A stretch of 64,000 bases of DNA, taken from NCBI RefSeq assembly GCF_000832125.1, contig NZ_JPRK01000003.1:124001-188000 (forward strand). The letters are read 5' to 3'. Below are positions 43,898 to 55,065 of the stretch, one piece after another (the stretch's first letter is position 1; every line of letters starts with the position of its first letter). The notes under the pieces are model-generated. The model saw only the letters and a list, made by a program, of their open reading frames with translations. It made no database searches and was not told where the DNA came from. Source of the stretch: Flavobacterium hibernum. Its GTDB lineage: Bacteria > Bacteroidota > Bacteroidia > Flavobacteriales > Flavobacteriaceae. Position numbers and translations under genes: made by a program.

Positions 43898-45577
43898 ATG
43901 AGATTAATATCAAAAATATTAACGGTACTATTCATCTTTGGTTTGGTGGCTGTTACTGCAAATGCGCAGACAGACAGCCTCGTATCGCATGATGATGTGG
44001 AGTTTACAGAAATAACCGAGCAGCAGCCCGTTCAGAAGGAAAGTATTGCAACATCCAAAGAGCCAGAAACTTTGCTAACTAATGAAAACGGGGTAACATT
44101 GCAAAAGAATGAAGCTACAACCGATAAAAGTTCCCTTTGGGCAATCTTTATTGCGGGTTTTATCGGCGGCTTTGCAGCATTGTTGATGCCCTGCATTTTT
44201 CCGATGCTGCCCTTAACGGTAAGTTTCTTTACCAAAAGCGGTCATACGAAACGCAGGGCGGTAATCCAAGCAATGATATATGGATTGTCTATCATACTCA
44301 TTTACGTTCTATTGGGTATTTTCATTACGCTAATTTTCGGTGCGGATGCACTCAACAGTCTATCTACAAACGGGATTTTTAATTTTGCTTTCTTCGCTCT
44401 TTTAGTTGTATTTGCCTTTTCCTTTTTCGGTGCATTTGAGCTTACATTGCCTGCCTCGCTAGCGAACAAGTTAGACCGTAAAGCTGATCGAGGAGGTTTG
44501 CTAGGGCTTTTCTTTATGGCAGCAACATTAGCCGTAGTGTCCTTTTCCTGTACTGGTCCAATTATCGGAACGTTGCTGGTACAGGCTGCAACAATGGGGG
44601 AACTTTTAGGTCCCGCCATTGGGATGCTCGGCTTTGCATTGGCATTAGCAATACCGTTCACGCTTTTTGCAATGTTCCCAAGCCTTTTAAAAAGCCTTCC
44701 ATCTTCGGGAGGTTGGCTGAATAGCGTAAAAATCACACTCGGATTTTTAGAATTAGCTCTTGCTTTGAAGTTTTTGAGCAATGTGGATCTGGCATATCAT
44801 TGGAATTGGTTCGACAGAGAAGTCTTTTTAGCACTTTGGATTATAATCTTCGGATATTTAGGTTTCTATTTATTAGGAAAAATTCGGTTTCCGAATGATA
44901 GTCCAATGGATACATTGAGCCTGCCGAGAATGGTACTGTCAATACTTGTACTATCGTTTACCCTGTATATGGTTCCTGGATTGTGGGGAGCACCTTTAAA
45001 ATCCATTTCGGCATTTTTACCACCACAGACAACACAAGATTTTGACCTGTATACTTCTTCATTTGGTAGGACAGAGACAAATAATGTCGTCGATAGCAAA
45101 GCCCGCAAATATTCGGATATATTCCACGCACCCTTAAACCTTAATGTCTTTTTTGACTATGAGGAGGGAATAGAATATGGAAAGAAAGTGGGCAAACCTG
45201 TCATGCTCGATTTCACAGGGCATGCCTGTGTTAATTGCCGTAAGATGGAAGCATCCGTGTGGTCTGATAAAGACGTACACAAGCTATTGAACGAAGAACT
45301 TATCATCATCCAACTTTATGTGGACGATAAAACAGAATTACCACAGGCAGAACAATTTGTATCATCATTTAGTGGCAAAAATATACGTACCATAGGAAAT
45401 AAATGGAGCGATTTTCAGGCGAGTAAGTTTAACTCCAATTCGCAACCTCACTATGTACTTTTAGACCCATCTAACGAGGAAATACTGATCAAACCTACTG
45501 GAGCAGATTACAATCAGAAAAGCTATTACGGTTTTATTCAATCTGCAATTAACAAATACAAGAGTAAAAATTTATAG
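43898..45577 (+). CDS. DsbD/CcdA-type thiol:disulfide interchange protein
   Basis: A 559-residue membrane protein. It has a signal peptide and linker, then the CcdA-like core of eight helices with the paired cysteines in LMPCIFPMLPLTVSFF (near residue 93) and SFSCTGPIIGTLL (near 212). The C-terminal thioredoxin domain holds GHACVNCRKMEAS. Electrons pass from cytoplasmic thioredoxin through the membrane core to periplasmic partners, here probably the three TlpA proteins. The N-terminal DsbD domain is supplied by the gene just upstream. Confidence 0.9.
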   Translation: MRLISKILTVLFIFGLVAVTANAQTDSLVSHDDVEFTEITEQQPVQKESIATSKEPETLLTNENGVTLQKNEATTDKSSLWAIFIAGFIGGFAALLMPCIFPMLPLTVSFFTKSGHTKRRAVIQAMIYGLSIILIYVLLGIFITLIFGADALNSLSTNGIFNFAFFALLVVFAFSFFGAFELTLPASLANKLDRKADRGGLLGLFFMAATLAVVSFSCTGPIIGTLLVQAATMGELLGPAIGMLGFALALAIPFTLFAMFPSLLKSLPSSGGWLNSVKITLGFLELALALKFLSNVDLAYHWNWFDREVFLALWIIIFGYLGFYLLGKIRFPNDSPMDTLSLPRMVLSILVLSFTLYMVPGLWGAPLKSISAFLPPQTTQDFDLYTSSFGRTETNNVVDSKARKYSDIFHAPLNLNVFFDYEEGIEYGKKVGKPVMLDFTGHACVNCRKMEASVWSDKDVHKLLNEELIIIQLYVDDKTELPQAEQFVSSFSGKNIRTIGNKWSDFQASKFNSNSQPHYVLLDPSNEEILIKPTGADYNQKSYYGFIQSAINKYKSKNL

Positions 45578-45601
45578 AATAAGTAATTAAAATCATTTAG
45601 T

Positions 45602-46180
45602 ATGAAAATGCAATTTAAAAATTTGGCAATTCGTTCTGGTCTTTTCATAATCACAGCTATATCGCTGGCTGCTTGCGGGAATACGGATAAGAAGAAAGAA
45701 AATAAGGTAGAGAGCGAGCATTCGACGACGACAGGAGTTGGGACAACGGAAGCACAGGTCTCAACAACTGCCAGCCTTTCCTTTACTGATAAAGATGGAA
45801 AAACCGTATCGTTAAGTTCATTAAAAGGTAAGGTAGTATTTATCAACTTTTGGGCAACTTGGTGTCCGCCCTGCATTCAGGAAATGCCTACCATTAACGA
45901 ACTAAAAGCAAAGTACAAAGGCAATAACGACATCGTATTCCTGATGGTAGATGTAGACAACAAGATGGAAAAATCCACTGCATTTATGGAGAAGAATAAG
46001 TATGATTTGCCTGTATATGTTCCAGCCAGCAATATACCTTCTGAATATTTAGGCAGTTCAATTCCAACTACGGTCATACTAGACAAAAGCGGAGATATGA
46101 TTGCCCGTATCGAAGGTGGTAGGGATTATACAAGTCCCGAGATCATCAAAGTTGTGAATGAACTTGTAGATAGTAACTAA
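45602..46180 (+). CDS. TlpA-like thioredoxin lipoprotein, second of three
   Basis: A 192-residue thioredoxin-fold protein with a lipoprotein signal (ITAISLAACGN, Cys near residue 22), a Ser/Thr-rich linker, and WATWCPPCIQEMPTI. It closely resembles the protein at 42863 in the domain core (IVFLMVDVDNKMEKS), so the two probably arose by duplication. Confidence 0.9.
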   Translation: MKMQFKNLAIRSGLFIITAISLAACGNTDKKKENKVESEHSTTTGVGTTEAQVSTTASLSFTDKDGKTVSLSSLKGKVVFINFWATWCPPCIQEMPTINELKAKYKGNNDIVFLMVDVDNKMEKSTAFMEKNKYDLPVYVPASNIPSEYLGSSIPTTVILDKSGDMIARIEGGRDYTSPEIIKVVNELVDSN

Positions 46181-46198
46181 TTGATAAAAGAATGAATT

Positions 46199-46825
46199 AT
46201 GACTAACAATAAAGAAGTTTCTAATAAGAAACCACCACAGAAAAAGCTACAGTACATTAAGAAAAATGCATTTACCATATTTATGGTAATTGCCGTCGGG
46301 ATATTGCTTATCAGCCCCGATGCAAAATCATTTGTGCTGCGCCAACTAATGTCAACAGGAATTTTTAACGCGAGTATAGACAAAAAGGATGCGGATACAG
46401 TAAGCCTTACAAATACTGATTTTACTTTTACGGACGGAAAAGGGAGCATACAAAATACCTCATCATTAAGAGGAAAAGTAGTGTTTATCAATTTTTGGGC
46501 ATCTTGGTGTCCACCCTGTCGGGCTGAATTTCCATCTATTGAAACTCTGTATACCCAATTTAAGGATAACCCTGGCATTTTCTTTCTAACCCTCAACGAG
46601 GACAATGACCCGGCTGCGGGAAGGGCATATCTGGAAAAAGAAAATTTTTCAGTTCCAATGTATCAGTCCAGCGGTAATGTTCCAACGGAAGTGTTTTCCG
46701 GTTCATTACCAACAACCGTAGTATTGGATAAGAAAGGTAAAGTCAGGCTTCATCATACCGGATTTGCCAATTACGCATCTGAAAAATTTGTAAAGGAAAT
46801 AGAAGAATTAATAAATGAACAATAA
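46199..46825 (+). CDS. TlpA-like thioredoxin, third of three
   Basis: A 208-residue protein with a single N-terminal membrane helix (about residues 22-40, AFTIFMVIAVGILLISPDA) and a periplasmic thioredoxin domain, WASWCPPCRAEFPSI. It is less similar to the other two TlpA proteins than they are to each other. Its stop lies 10 bp before the DsrE start. Confidence 0.88.
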   Translation: MTNNKEVSNKKPPQKKLQYIKKNAFTIFMVIAVGILLISPDAKSFVLRQLMSTGIFNASIDKKDADTVSLTNTDFTFTDGKGSIQNTSSLRGKVVFINFWASWCPPCRAEFPSIETLYTQFKDNPGIFFLTLNEDNDPAAGRAYLEKENFSVPMYQSSGNVPTEVFSGSLPTTVVLDKKGKVRLHHTGFANYASEKFVKEIEELINEQ

Positions 46826-46835
46826 AAACAATAAA

Positions 46836-47291
46836 ATGAAAAAACTACAAGCTTTGCTAATAGCCGTACTATGTTTTATGTCTATTAGCATTTTTGCGCA
46901 ACAAAAACCAGATACCACTTTTGAGCCCGCGAAAGCATACAAAAAACATTACAATGCGCTTTATATCTTGAACGAAGCAGAGGATAAAAAAATAAAGGGG
47001 ATCCTTCGCAACATCAATAATGTACTAAGTGACCCACGGTTGAAAGGTAAATTACAGATAGAAGTCCTTGCGTTTTCTGACGGTGTGGAAATGTATAAAA
47101 AAGCTAACAGCTACCAAAAATTATTGGTTGCACTCAAAGATAAGGGCGTTTTATTTGTCCAGTGTTCTAAAACAATGGAAGAACGAAAAATTGACAAGAA
47201 CGAATTGTTTGATTTTGTGAACTACGTCCCTAGCGGTAATGGAGAAATTATATTAAGGCAATACGAAGGCTGGGCAATTGTTCATCCATAA
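46836..47291 (+). CDS. Secreted DsrE-like protein
   Basis: A 151-residue protein with a signal peptide (ending SIFAQ) and a DsrE/DsrF-like fold. The strand LQIEVLAFSDGVEMYKKA is followed by KGVLFVQCSKTMEER, where the single Cys sits in the position of the family's sulfur-binding region. Cytoplasmic DsrE passes persulfide sulfur; the signal puts this one in the periplasm. I chose the ATG at 46836 so that the signal peptide starts MKKLQALLIAV. Confidence 0.78.
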   Translation: MKKLQALLIAVLCFMSISIFAQQKPDTTFEPAKAYKKHYNALYILNEAEDKKIKGILRNINNVLSDPRLKGKLQIEVLAFSDGVEMYKKANSYQKLLVALKDKGVLFVQCSKTMEERKIDKNELFDFVNYVPSGNGEIILRQYEGWAIVHP

Positions 47292-47324
47292 TCAAAAATG
47301 CTTTAAAACTTTAAATTATATATA

Positions 47325-48713
47325 ATGGAATTATCAATAGGATTTATAAATGATGTACACGGTTATCTTGAACCACACCCAGAACTATTTTATGGTAAGG
47401 ACGGGGAATTTATTAAAACAGCAGGAGGCTATGCAAAAATCGCCTCTGTTTTCGAGAAGATAAGAAAAGAGAATGAACACACCTTGTTTTTTGACGGAGG
47501 CGATACCTTTCACGGAACCTTACCCGTAGTGGCTTCCAGAGGCGAAGTACTAATTCCAATTTTAAACAAACTTAGTTTTAGTGCAATGGTGGGACATTGG
47601 GATTTTGCCTATAGGCCGGAACATCTTTTAGCATTAGATAAACTACTTAATTATCCCGTATTAGGTGTCAATGTTTATAAGGATGACGGTACCCTACTGC
47701 TGAAACCGTATTCATTTATTGAGGTAGGTAATCAAAAAATTGCTGTAATCGGTATTTGTGCCAATATTATCGATAAGACGATGCCCGCTAAGTTCAAACA
47801 AGGAATTTATGTAACTGACGGAATGGATGAAATAAACGGTTATGTAAAAGAAGTAAAGGGATTGGGAGCAAGTTTGGTCATATTACTTTCGCACAATGGC
47901 TACCCGCAGGATATTGAATTACTTAAAAGTACAACAGGAATTGATATATGTTTAAGTGCGCACACCCACAACAGAATATATGAACCTGTAAAAGTAAAAG
48001 ATACCATAATAATACAGTGTGGTTGCCACGGCTCTTTTGTGGGACATCTTAAACTTTCCATCGTAGATAATAAAATTATAAATTATCAATACAAGCTTAT
48101 AGAAGTGAACGAAGATGTTGCGAGCCATAAACCAGTAGAACATATTGTAAATGACATTATGGCTTCATACAGAAACTTGCAAGAAGATGTTGTTGGGAGA
48201 ACGAATACCATATTACATCGGTATGATGCTTTCTCATCATCTATGGATAATCTGTTATTAAAAGCAATTAGCAAGGCTGCTGGTGTAAACATAGCATTTT
48301 CTAACGGATGGCGTTACGGTGCGCCTATTGATAAAGGAAATATTACGATGTGGGATTTGTACAGTATGGTTCCTATGAACCCAATCATTTCTACCGTTGA
48401 TATGACGGGACAAGAGATCATTGATATGTTGGAAGAAAACTTTGAACGTACTTTTTCAGCTAATCCTATGAAACAAATGGGCGGTTACTGTAAACGATAT
48501 TTAGGATTACAGATCAAATTCCACATTGAAAATCCGTATGGCTATCGTATTGAGGAAATCTACTACGAGAACGAACATTTAAAAAAACAAAAAACATATA
48601 AGGTTGCCTATATCACTGAACAAGGTGTGTCAGAAAAATATGGAACCAACAGAACACATTTAAAAGTAACTGCGGTACAAGCTCTTGTTGATTATTTAAA
48701 AACAAATTCCTAA
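47325..48713 (+). CDS. SoxB-like / 5'-nucleotidase-like metallophosphatase without signal peptide
   Basis: A 462-residue calcineurin-type enzyme. Metal-binding motifs are FINDVHGYLE (residues 6-15), FDGGDTFHG (about 56-64), GHWDF (about 90-94) and LSHNGYP...SAHTHNRI. In ordinary 5'-nucleotidases the third motif is GNHEF; the GHW(D/E)F form is the hallmark of SoxB, the thiosulfohydrolase of the Sox pathway. The C-terminal domain (NIAFSNGWRYGAPI) is also present. SoxB is normally exported, but this protein begins directly at the catalytic domain, so it should be cytoplasmic. No SoxYZ, SoxXA or SoxCD is near. A nucleotidase function remains possible. Confidence 0.75.
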   Translation: MELSIGFINDVHGYLEPHPELFYGKDGEFIKTAGGYAKIASVFEKIRKENEHTLFFDGGDTFHGTLPVVASRGEVLIPILNKLSFSAMVGHWDFAYRPEHLLALDKLLNYPVLGVNVYKDDGTLLLKPYSFIEVGNQKIAVIGICANIIDKTMPAKFKQGIYVTDGMDEINGYVKEVKGLGASLVILLSHNGYPQDIELLKSTTGIDICLSAHTHNRIYEPVKVKDTIIIQCGCHGSFVGHLKLSIVDNKIINYQYKLIEVNEDVASHKPVEHIVNDIMASYRNLQEDVVGRTNTILHRYDAFSSSMDNLLLKAISKAAGVNIAFSNGWRYGAPIDKGNITMWDLYSMVPMNPIISTVDMTGQEIIDMLEENFERTFSANPMKQMGGYCKRYLGLQIKFHIENPYGYRIEEIYYENEHLKKQKTYKVAYITEQGVSEKYGTNRTHLKVTAVQALVDYLKTNS

Positions 48714-48802
48714 CACCATAAATCTTTTTGCAATGAAAACCACATAGCTAAAATTATATCGGGGTTCTTACCCATTACGATTTTAATCTTAAACTAAAAT
48801 CT

Positions 48803-49633
48803 ATGGAAAAATACTATAATGAATGCGTACAGAAACTCGAAGAAAAAATCAAGGAGTTGACATTGGAAGTAGATGACCCAATCTTACTGCCACAGGAAGT
48901 TATTGTGCTTATAGTAGATTGCTTATCAAAGTTAAAAGAATTTGTATTAAAACGAGGTTTTAAAAATAAACAAGAAGAAATCTACTTCTTTAAAAAGTTG
49001 AAACCTGTTATTCTGTCCAAATTAATTTATTACAATGCTATTTATAAGATAGAAACCAAAAAGCCTTATGGAAATGGGAAAACAATAAAGAAGTATATTG
49101 ACAATGAATTAGCAAAACTAAAAAGATTTTTTGATAACAACCTCGAATTTTATAAGTATTATAGAACCAATAGCATCTATCTTGATGAGAGGTATTTTGT
49201 AAGAGGTGGTTATGATGTGAGATTAAGCATAGATACTTACTATTTTGAAACTGATCACAATTTTACAACTTCACACGACTATAAAGTAGCTAAAATAATT
49301 GCCAATGATTTGATACAAGTATATCTCGAAGACCAACTGAATAATAAAAATCAGAAAAAAGTATTTGATTATTCTTCATTAAATTGGACTGGAAGTAAAA
49401 CTGCTTTAACCGAATTGGTTTACGGCCTATATTCACAAGGAGTATTTGATAATGGTAATGCCGATTTAAAACTGATTGCTAAAACATTCGAATGTACCTT
49501 TAATATTGATTTGGGGGATTTCTATCATACATTTATGGAGCTTAAATCACGAAAAGTGAACAGGACAAAATTTCTTGATAGTATGCGTGATACTTTGATC
49601 AAAAAAATGGATGAGGAGGATGAAGTAAAATAA
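48803..49633 (+). CDS. rteC: RteC-family regulator, copy 1
   Basis: A 276-residue helical protein of the RteC family, the regulator that controls excision in CTnDOT. It shows the family stretches KPVILSKLIYYNAIYKIETK, LEFYKYYRTNSIYLDERYFV and LNWTGSKTALTELVYGLYSQ. A second, diverged RteC lies at 61931. It closes the cargo on the left side of the helicase gene and points toward it. Confidence 0.85.
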   Translation: MEKYYNECVQKLEEKIKELTLEVDDPILLPQEVIVLIVDCLSKLKEFVLKRGFKNKQEEIYFFKKLKPVILSKLIYYNAIYKIETKKPYGNGKTIKKYIDNELAKLKRFFDNNLEFYKYYRTNSIYLDERYFVRGGYDVRLSIDTYYFETDHNFTTSHDYKVAKIIANDLIQVYLEDQLNNKNQKKVFDYSSLNWTGSKTALTELVYGLYSQGVFDNGNADLKLIAKTFECTFNIDLGDFYHTFMELKSRKVNRTKFLDSMRDTLIKKMDEEDEVK

Positions 49634-49641
49634 CTTTCTTA

Positions 49642-52600
49642 TTAAATTCCTCTTGATAGATGAATTGTAATAGCTTTTGTTTGTTCATTCTCTTTTGAAA
49701 TTTTTATAGTTTGCTTCTGTTTTTCGGTTTGTTCTGCTGGTTCTTCTTTAGGTTCCGGAGTGATAGACAACTGTATCTTCCGTTCAACGGCAGCCAGTTC
49801 CGTTTTGAGTTCGCTCAATCGACTCTCTTTAGACCACATACCGTTTACCACGTTCTGAAGAACAGGTAAATCCTTCTGTATTTCCGCAATTTTCTTTTGC
49901 TCCTGCTCGATATAGCCCGGCAATTTCTCCAGTGCATTAAGAAAGTTCATAGCCGCCAGCTTCTCATCTTTAGCAATTAAACCGTTGTTGTAGGTATATT
50001 TGATATTGCCCTCTCCCTGCACTAAAAAGCGGTTTACCCGTATATCCACGCCCTCCTTTTCGGACATTTCGGTTTTGACATACAAGGTAAATCCGTACAG
50101 GCTTCCTATTTCTTCATACTGACCTCCGGTGCGGGCTTTGTCCGCAAGCTGGTTAAGCTTTGCACCGATTTGTTTTATATCCGCATTGGGCGGTAAACCG
50201 TCCAACTGTACAGGATTTGCAATTGTACCATCCGAACGTTTTTGAATACGCCCTTGTAGATTATTCCAATCAAGGCTCATACGGTCAAAGCGGGATTGGG
50301 CTTTATCAAGTTCAGCCGTATAGTCTTCCAATTTGTACTTCGCACTATACTTTGAACGGTTGAACGCCTGTTTTTCGCTTTCTAACCCCGCAATCTGTTT
50401 TTCTAATTTAGCTTTATCCAACAGGTCGGTATTTCCTGATAGGATAGCCACATATTCCGAAAAATTCATTCCCGATTTTTCGTCCATACTGCCCTCGTCA
50501 ATGGTTCGTTTGCCGAGATTGTTGTTTTTCAATTGGTCTATGAATAGTTGTTTATTGTATAGTAGGTTAAACTTATAGCTGTCCAATGATTTTTCTACGG
50601 CATAAATGATTACATCTACTTTATTACCTGCGAAGAACTTGGCAATTTCATTGCCTTTGCGAACAGCTCTGCCGTCCCTTTGGGCAAGGTCACTTGGTCG
50701 CCACGGTGTATCCAAATGGTGAACAGCAACGGCTCTTTTTTGTGCGTTAACTCCTGTGCCCAACATACTTGTAGAACCGAAAAGTATGCGGATTTTACCT
50801 TCATTCATTCCTTTGATAAGCTCTTTGCGTTGCTTGTCATTTTTTGCTTCCTGAATAAAACGTACTTCGTTCGCAGGGATACCGTGGTCTTCCACAAGCT
50901 TGCGTTTGATTTCGGAATACACATTCCATTCGCCTGGCTTGTAGGTTCCCAAATCGGAGAAAACAAACTGCGTTCCTTTTTGTGCATTATATTGGTTGTA
51001 ATATTTAGCAATGTTGTCCGCACAATGCGAAGCCTTATTGTCGGGGTGGTCATCATACGCACCGCTTACCATCCGCATATCCAAAGACATCTTACGGGCA
51101 TAATCAGTAGCGATGAGCATTTTTGCCTTTTCTTCAGATGGAGATAAAGGAGCTCTTCCTAATAAAGAAGCATTTCCCGATTTGGCAAATTCCATTAGTT
51201 TTTGAATAAACACTTCCTGATCGGGTGTAGGTGGTATGTTATATAATACCTCATTCTTGTTAGGGCGGTCAATGCCTATATCCTTAGCCGTTCGGTAATC
51301 CGTTATTTCTGAATAGAATTGCGCCAACTCCGGCACTTTGATAAAATAGCGGAAACGTTCTTTTGCAACAATATTATTGGCAACCGAAAATTCATAATCG
51401 GTTGTTTTCCTTGCGTAAATAGCAGCCCAGGCATCAAAAGAATGAATGCCCTGTTTTTCCATTGCTCTTGGTCTGAGGTATTTGAATAATAGGTACAGTT
51501 CGGTTAACGAATTACTGATGGTCGTTCCGGAAAGGAAAGTTGCTCCCATATCCGCATTAATGCGTTCCTGAATGGTGCGGATAGCAAACAAAAGGTTGAT
51601 TGCCTTTTGGCTTCCGTCAACATTACCCAATCCTGCAACTCTGGAATGTCTTGTGTTAAACATCAAGTTTTTGAATTGATGGCTTTCGTCCACAAGCAAA
51701 TGGTCAATGCCCATCATCTTAAAATCCACTACGTCATCTTTGCGATTTTCAATATCGTGTTGCAGGGTTTTGAGTTTAACTTCGAGGTTTTCTTTCCGCT
51801 TGATTACTCCAGCAAGCATACCCCTGGTCACTTCCTTGCCTTGTGATTGTAGTGCATCGAGGTTTCGTTCTACACTATCCAATTCGATTTGGAGAATTTC
51901 CTTTTGTATTTCGGGCGATTGCGGTATCATCCCAAATTGGTCGTGTGTGAGGATTACGCAATCCCAATCATTGTTTTTAATATCCCCGAAAATCCTCATC
52001 CGCTTTTGAGGTGTAAAATCCTCTTTGCCTGGAAACAGAATTTTAGAGTGTGGATAGGCAGTGCGGTAGGCTTCGGCAATTTCGTGAACATTGCTTTTCA
52101 GCCCGATAATCATAGGTTTATGGGCTAAGCCCAAACGCTTCATTTCCTGTGCTGCGGTACACATTACCAACGTTTTTCCTGCACCTACTTCGTGGTCGCA
52201 GATAGCACCATTGTTCAGTTTTATCATCCAAACGGTGTCTTTTTGGCTCGAATACAAGTCTTCAATACCTAATGCCTTACGGTCTAAACCCGGAAAGTCC
52301 TGATGGCTTCCGTTATAGTTCGGTCGAACGAAGCAATTAAAAGTATCGTTGTATTGGTCGGTCAGCCTGTTTTTAAACTCATCGTTTTGGGCGTGTAGCC
52401 ATTCGGTAAATGCGGTACGGATTTCGTCAATCTTGGTGTTCGCCATTTGTATGGCTTCCATATCCCGTACCTTGACTTCTTGGTCGCCAACCGTAATTTT
52501 TTTAGTAATATCAGGCGTGGTATTGACAAGGGCGTGTTTAAGCAGGGCAATACCGTCAAACGTCCGGCTTTCAGCTTTGACAGCGTATTTTTCCCATATA

Positions 52601-55065
52601 TGCAAATTCTTACGGTCGCACTTTACGGAAAAGTCATCCGAACTTTCAGAATAATGAACTAGTACGTCCGTATCAAAAAGATGTGAAGCAAAACGGGCAT
52701 AAATACCAGTGGGTATCCAGCGTTCACCTAAATTAAAATCGAGTTCCTCAAACTCAATTCGTCTTGGTCGGGCTTCTTCCAAAACAGTAAGGCTTGTTTT
52801 GGCTTCGATATCATTGGGATTGTTTTCAATGTAGTTCTGTATCTCTTGGGCTTTTTCTACCACGTTCCCTGCAATCCAGCGTTCAGATATTTCATATTCT
52901 TTTTGCAAAGGATTGTAGTAAATACGACCGTGTAATGCTTCTTTTAAAGCCTCGTCCGTCATACCGCTGATTTCGGACATATAGTCCAAATCCACGCTTC
53001 CGTATTTGTTCAGCGCAGCCGCTAACGCTTCTTCGGGATTGTCCGTTGCTATGGTTATGGTAGAAAAACTAACAGGGCGGCTGAATATATCGGCTTTGTG
53101 TACCACACCACCAACCACACGCTCCAGATAAGGGATCTCCTTACCGGAGCTATCCGTTTTTATGAGTTTGATGTTATCGGCACTGTTGAGGTTACCGTAC
53201 TTTTTGACAAACTCATCATAAAGACGGTTAAGGTTTTCCCTTTCTCCTTTGTGTTCGGTCTGAAACTTTGCCTCTTTGTTGTAAAGCTCTTGGTAAACAT
53301 CACGTAACGCAATGTATGCTTCGGCTCTTGCTTTCTGTGAAGTCGGTAATTGCAAAGGATGAAAAATTGCTTTTTCATTTGATGTATCTATATCTTGCAG
53401 ATGACCGACCCAACCATTATCTGCGACTAGGCAATCGTTACGGTAGAATGGATGCAGTTTGCCACTATAAGGAGCAGGTTCTGGAATAGTATCGGGAACG
53501 ACTGGCTTATCAGTTTGACCATTCCCGTTTATTGTTGAAAACAGGTCGCCAATAGCTTCCTGTTTTTTGCCATTGGTAGATGTATTTCCATTGGTGACAC
53601 TATTAGTAACAGGTGGCGCATAAGGCTGCTGCATCGAACTACCGAACAGGTCAGGTTGGCGACCTATTGCACGGCTAATTTTGTTGATGCTTTGCCTTTT
53701 AACTTGTGTTGTTCTTTTGGGCGGAGCAACAACCATAACAGGTTCGTACGCATTTTCAAACAGGTCAAAAATGCTTAGCTGTTTCAATTCCTGTGTAGTG
53801 TCTTGATTACTTGCAGGAGTTGGTACAAGCTGTGGCTGAATGGCTACGGGTTCGACAATTGGAGGCTTTACCTTTGGAGTAGCGGGAATTTGTATTATAG
53901 GTTCATCGTTCCGTTCGCCTTTGTATAAATTCAAATTAAGATGCTTCCCAAAATCATTGATAAGCATTTGTTTGAGGTCTTTAGCAATTCCCTCAACCCC
54001 GTCTTTGTGTGTATAAATTAGTGCAGATTGTCCATAAGGGTCGGTATCTAATTTCCGATCGGTATGTACAATCCTTGCGCTATCCTGAAAGAGTGCATTG
54101 CCAGGAGTATTGTATTCTGTTTGCCTGCTTTGGCAAAACAGGTCTTCCCTTTCGGTCAGACTTTGTTTCGCCGTGTTCTTTTGCAGAATAATCAGATCGC
54201 TTCCGACCTCCGTTCCTGCATATTCCGTAAACAGGTTATTGGGCAATCGAACGACTGAAACCAAATTGTTATCCTGCATCAACGCCCTGCGTATCGGTTC
54301 GTTCTTTGGGCTATTGAGAATACCCTGCGAAGTAATGTAAGCCAACAAGCCACCCTCACGCAACATATCAGCACCTTTCAGGAAAAAATAATTGTGTATG
54401 CTTCGGGAAGCCTGCACTTTTGCACTGTCCTTGCTTCGGGAGTAGGAAAGGTCGAATACAGAAGTATCGCCAAATGGAATATTACTGGCGATTACATCAT
54501 AGCTGTTTTGTTCCTTTTCGGGTATTTCCTCAAAACCACTTATACGGATATTGCTATCGGGATAAAGCTGATTTAAAATCTTGCCTGTGAGCAAGTCTTT
54601 TTCATAGGCAGTAACACTGGCTTTTTGATTTTCTGAAAAGGATTGTATAAATGAGCCGATACCTGCGGAGGGTTCAAGGAACTTATTAATGTTTAAACCG
54701 CTTTCACGCAAGGTTGCGGAAATCGTATCAATGATTTGTGGTGGTGTATAAAAAGCCGTCAGAACAGAGCTTTTCATACCGTCCACATACCTGCGGTATT
54801 GCTTTTCGTCTTCGGAATTTTCCTTGAGTAGCTGGTGGAGTTCCTGCGTAATCGGGAAAAGCTCATGTTCCGTTTTTCTCCAATGATTGATGTCTATTTC
54901 GTTCGCTATGGGGTTCAGCACGAATTTAAGACCGCCAAATCCGCTGTATTGCATCATTAGCAGTCTTTCGCCTACTGTGGCTTGTCGTTTCTCCTTTTCT
55001 AGTCTAAAAGCAATTCGCAGGGCATCAATGTTCTTTTGGAGATGTTGCTTCTTACTGAAGCCCAT
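49642..55065 (-). CDS. Large DNA methylase-helicase of Bacteroidota conjugative elements
   Basis: A 1807-residue protein. Residues about 1-330 form an N6-adenine methylase-like domain ([14 protein letters not shown], then the catalytic-type motif ASNIPFGD near residue 196, where NPPY is usual). A Pro/Gln/Thr-rich linker follows (about 410-540). From about 960 it is a superfamily 2 helicase: HEVGAGKT (Walker A), VDESHQF (Walker B, near 1127) and [11 protein letters not shown] (motif VI, near 1465). The C-terminus is coiled coil. It is a core gene of these elements with unproven role, perhaps protection or replication of the transferred strand. It overlaps DUF1896 by 14 bases. Confidence 0.9.
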   Translation of the reverse strand: MGFSKKQHLQKNIDALRIAFRLEKEKRQATVGERLLMMQYSGFGGLKFVLNPIANEIDINHWRKTEHELFPITQELHQLLKENSEDEKQYRRYVDGMKSSVLTAFYTPPQIIDTISATLRESGLNINKFLEPSAGIGSFIQSFSENQKASVTAYEKDLLTGKILNQLYPDSNIRISGFEEIPEKEQNSYDVIASNIPFGDTSVFDLSYSRSKDSAKVQASRSIHNYFFLKGADMLREGGLLAYITSQGILNSPKNEPIRRALMQDNNLVSVVRLPNNLFTEYAGTEVGSDLIILQKNTAKQSLTEREDLFCQSRQTEYNTPGNALFQDSARIVHTDRKLDTDPYGQSALIYTHKDGVEGIAKDLKQMLINDFGKHLNLNLYKGERNDEPIIQIPATPKVKPPIVEPVAIQPQLVPTPASNQDTTQELKQLSIFDLFENAYEPVMVVAPPKRTTQVKRQSINKISRAIGRQPDLFGSSMQQPYAPPVTNSVTNGNTSTNGKKQEAIGDLFSTINGNGQTDKPVVPDTIPEPAPYSGKLHPFYRNDCLVADNGWVGHLQDIDTSNEKAIFHPLQLPTSQKARAEAYIALRDVYQELYNKEAKFQTEHKGERENLNRLYDEFVKKYGNLNSADNIKLIKTDSSGKEIPYLERVVGGVVHKADIFSRPVSFSTITIATDNPEEALAAALNKYGSVDLDYMSEISGMTDEALKEALHGRIYYNPLQKEYEISERWIAGNVVEKAQEIQNYIENNPNDIEAKTSLTVLEEARPRRIEFEELDFNLGERWIPTGIYARFASHLFDTDVLVHYSESSDDFSVKCDRKNLHIWEKYAVKAESRTFDGIALLKHALVNTTPDITKKITVGDQEVKVRDMEAIQMANTKIDEIRTAFTEWLHAQNDEFKNRLTDQYNDTFNCFVRPNYNGSHQDFPGLDRKALGIEDLYSSQKDTVWMIKLNNGAICDHEVGAGKTLVMCTAAQEMKRLGLAHKPMIIGLKSNVHEIAEAYRTAYPHSKILFPGKEDFTPQKRMRIFGDIKNNDWDCVILTHDQFGMIPQSPEIQKEILQIELDSVERNLDALQSQGKEVTRGMLAGVIKRKENLEVKLKTLQHDIENRKDDVVDFKMMGIDHLLVDESHQFKNLMFNTRHSRVAGLGNVDGSQKAINLLFAIRTIQERINADMGATFLSGTTISNSLTELYLLFKYLRPRAMEKQGIHSFDAWAAIYARKTTDYEFSVANNIVAKERFRYFIKVPELAQFYSEITDYRTAKDIGIDRPNKNEVLYNIPPTPDQEVFIQKLMEFAKSGNASLLGRAPLSPSEEKAKMLIATDYARKMSLDMRMVSGAYDDHPDNKASHCADNIAKYYNQYNAQKGTQFVFSDLGTYKPGEWNVYSEIKRKLVEDHGIPANEVRFIQEAKNDKQRKELIKGMNEGKIRILFGSTSMLGTGVNAQKRAVAVHHLDTPWRPSDLAQRDGRAVRKGNEIAKFFAGNKVDVIIYAVEKSLDSYKFNLLYNKQLFIDQLKNNNLGKRTIDEGSMDEKSGMNFSEYVAILSGNTDLLDKAKLEKQIAGLESEKQAFNRSKYSAKYKLEDYTAELDKAQSRFDRMSLDWNNLQGRIQKRSDGTIANPVQLDGLPPNADIKQIGAKLNQLADKARTGGQYEEIGSLYGFTLYVKTEMSEKEGVDIRVNRFLVQGEGNIKYTYNNGLIAKDEKLAAMNFLNALEKLPGYIEQEQKKIAEIQKDLPVLQNVVNGMWSKESRLSELKTELAAVERKIQLSITPEPKEEPAEQTEKQKQTIKISKENEQTKAITIHLSRGI

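Noticed and set aside
50160..54576. Many plus-strand frames opposite the helicase gene
   Set aside because: All lie inside the 1807-residue minus-strand gene and carry no recognisable protein features.
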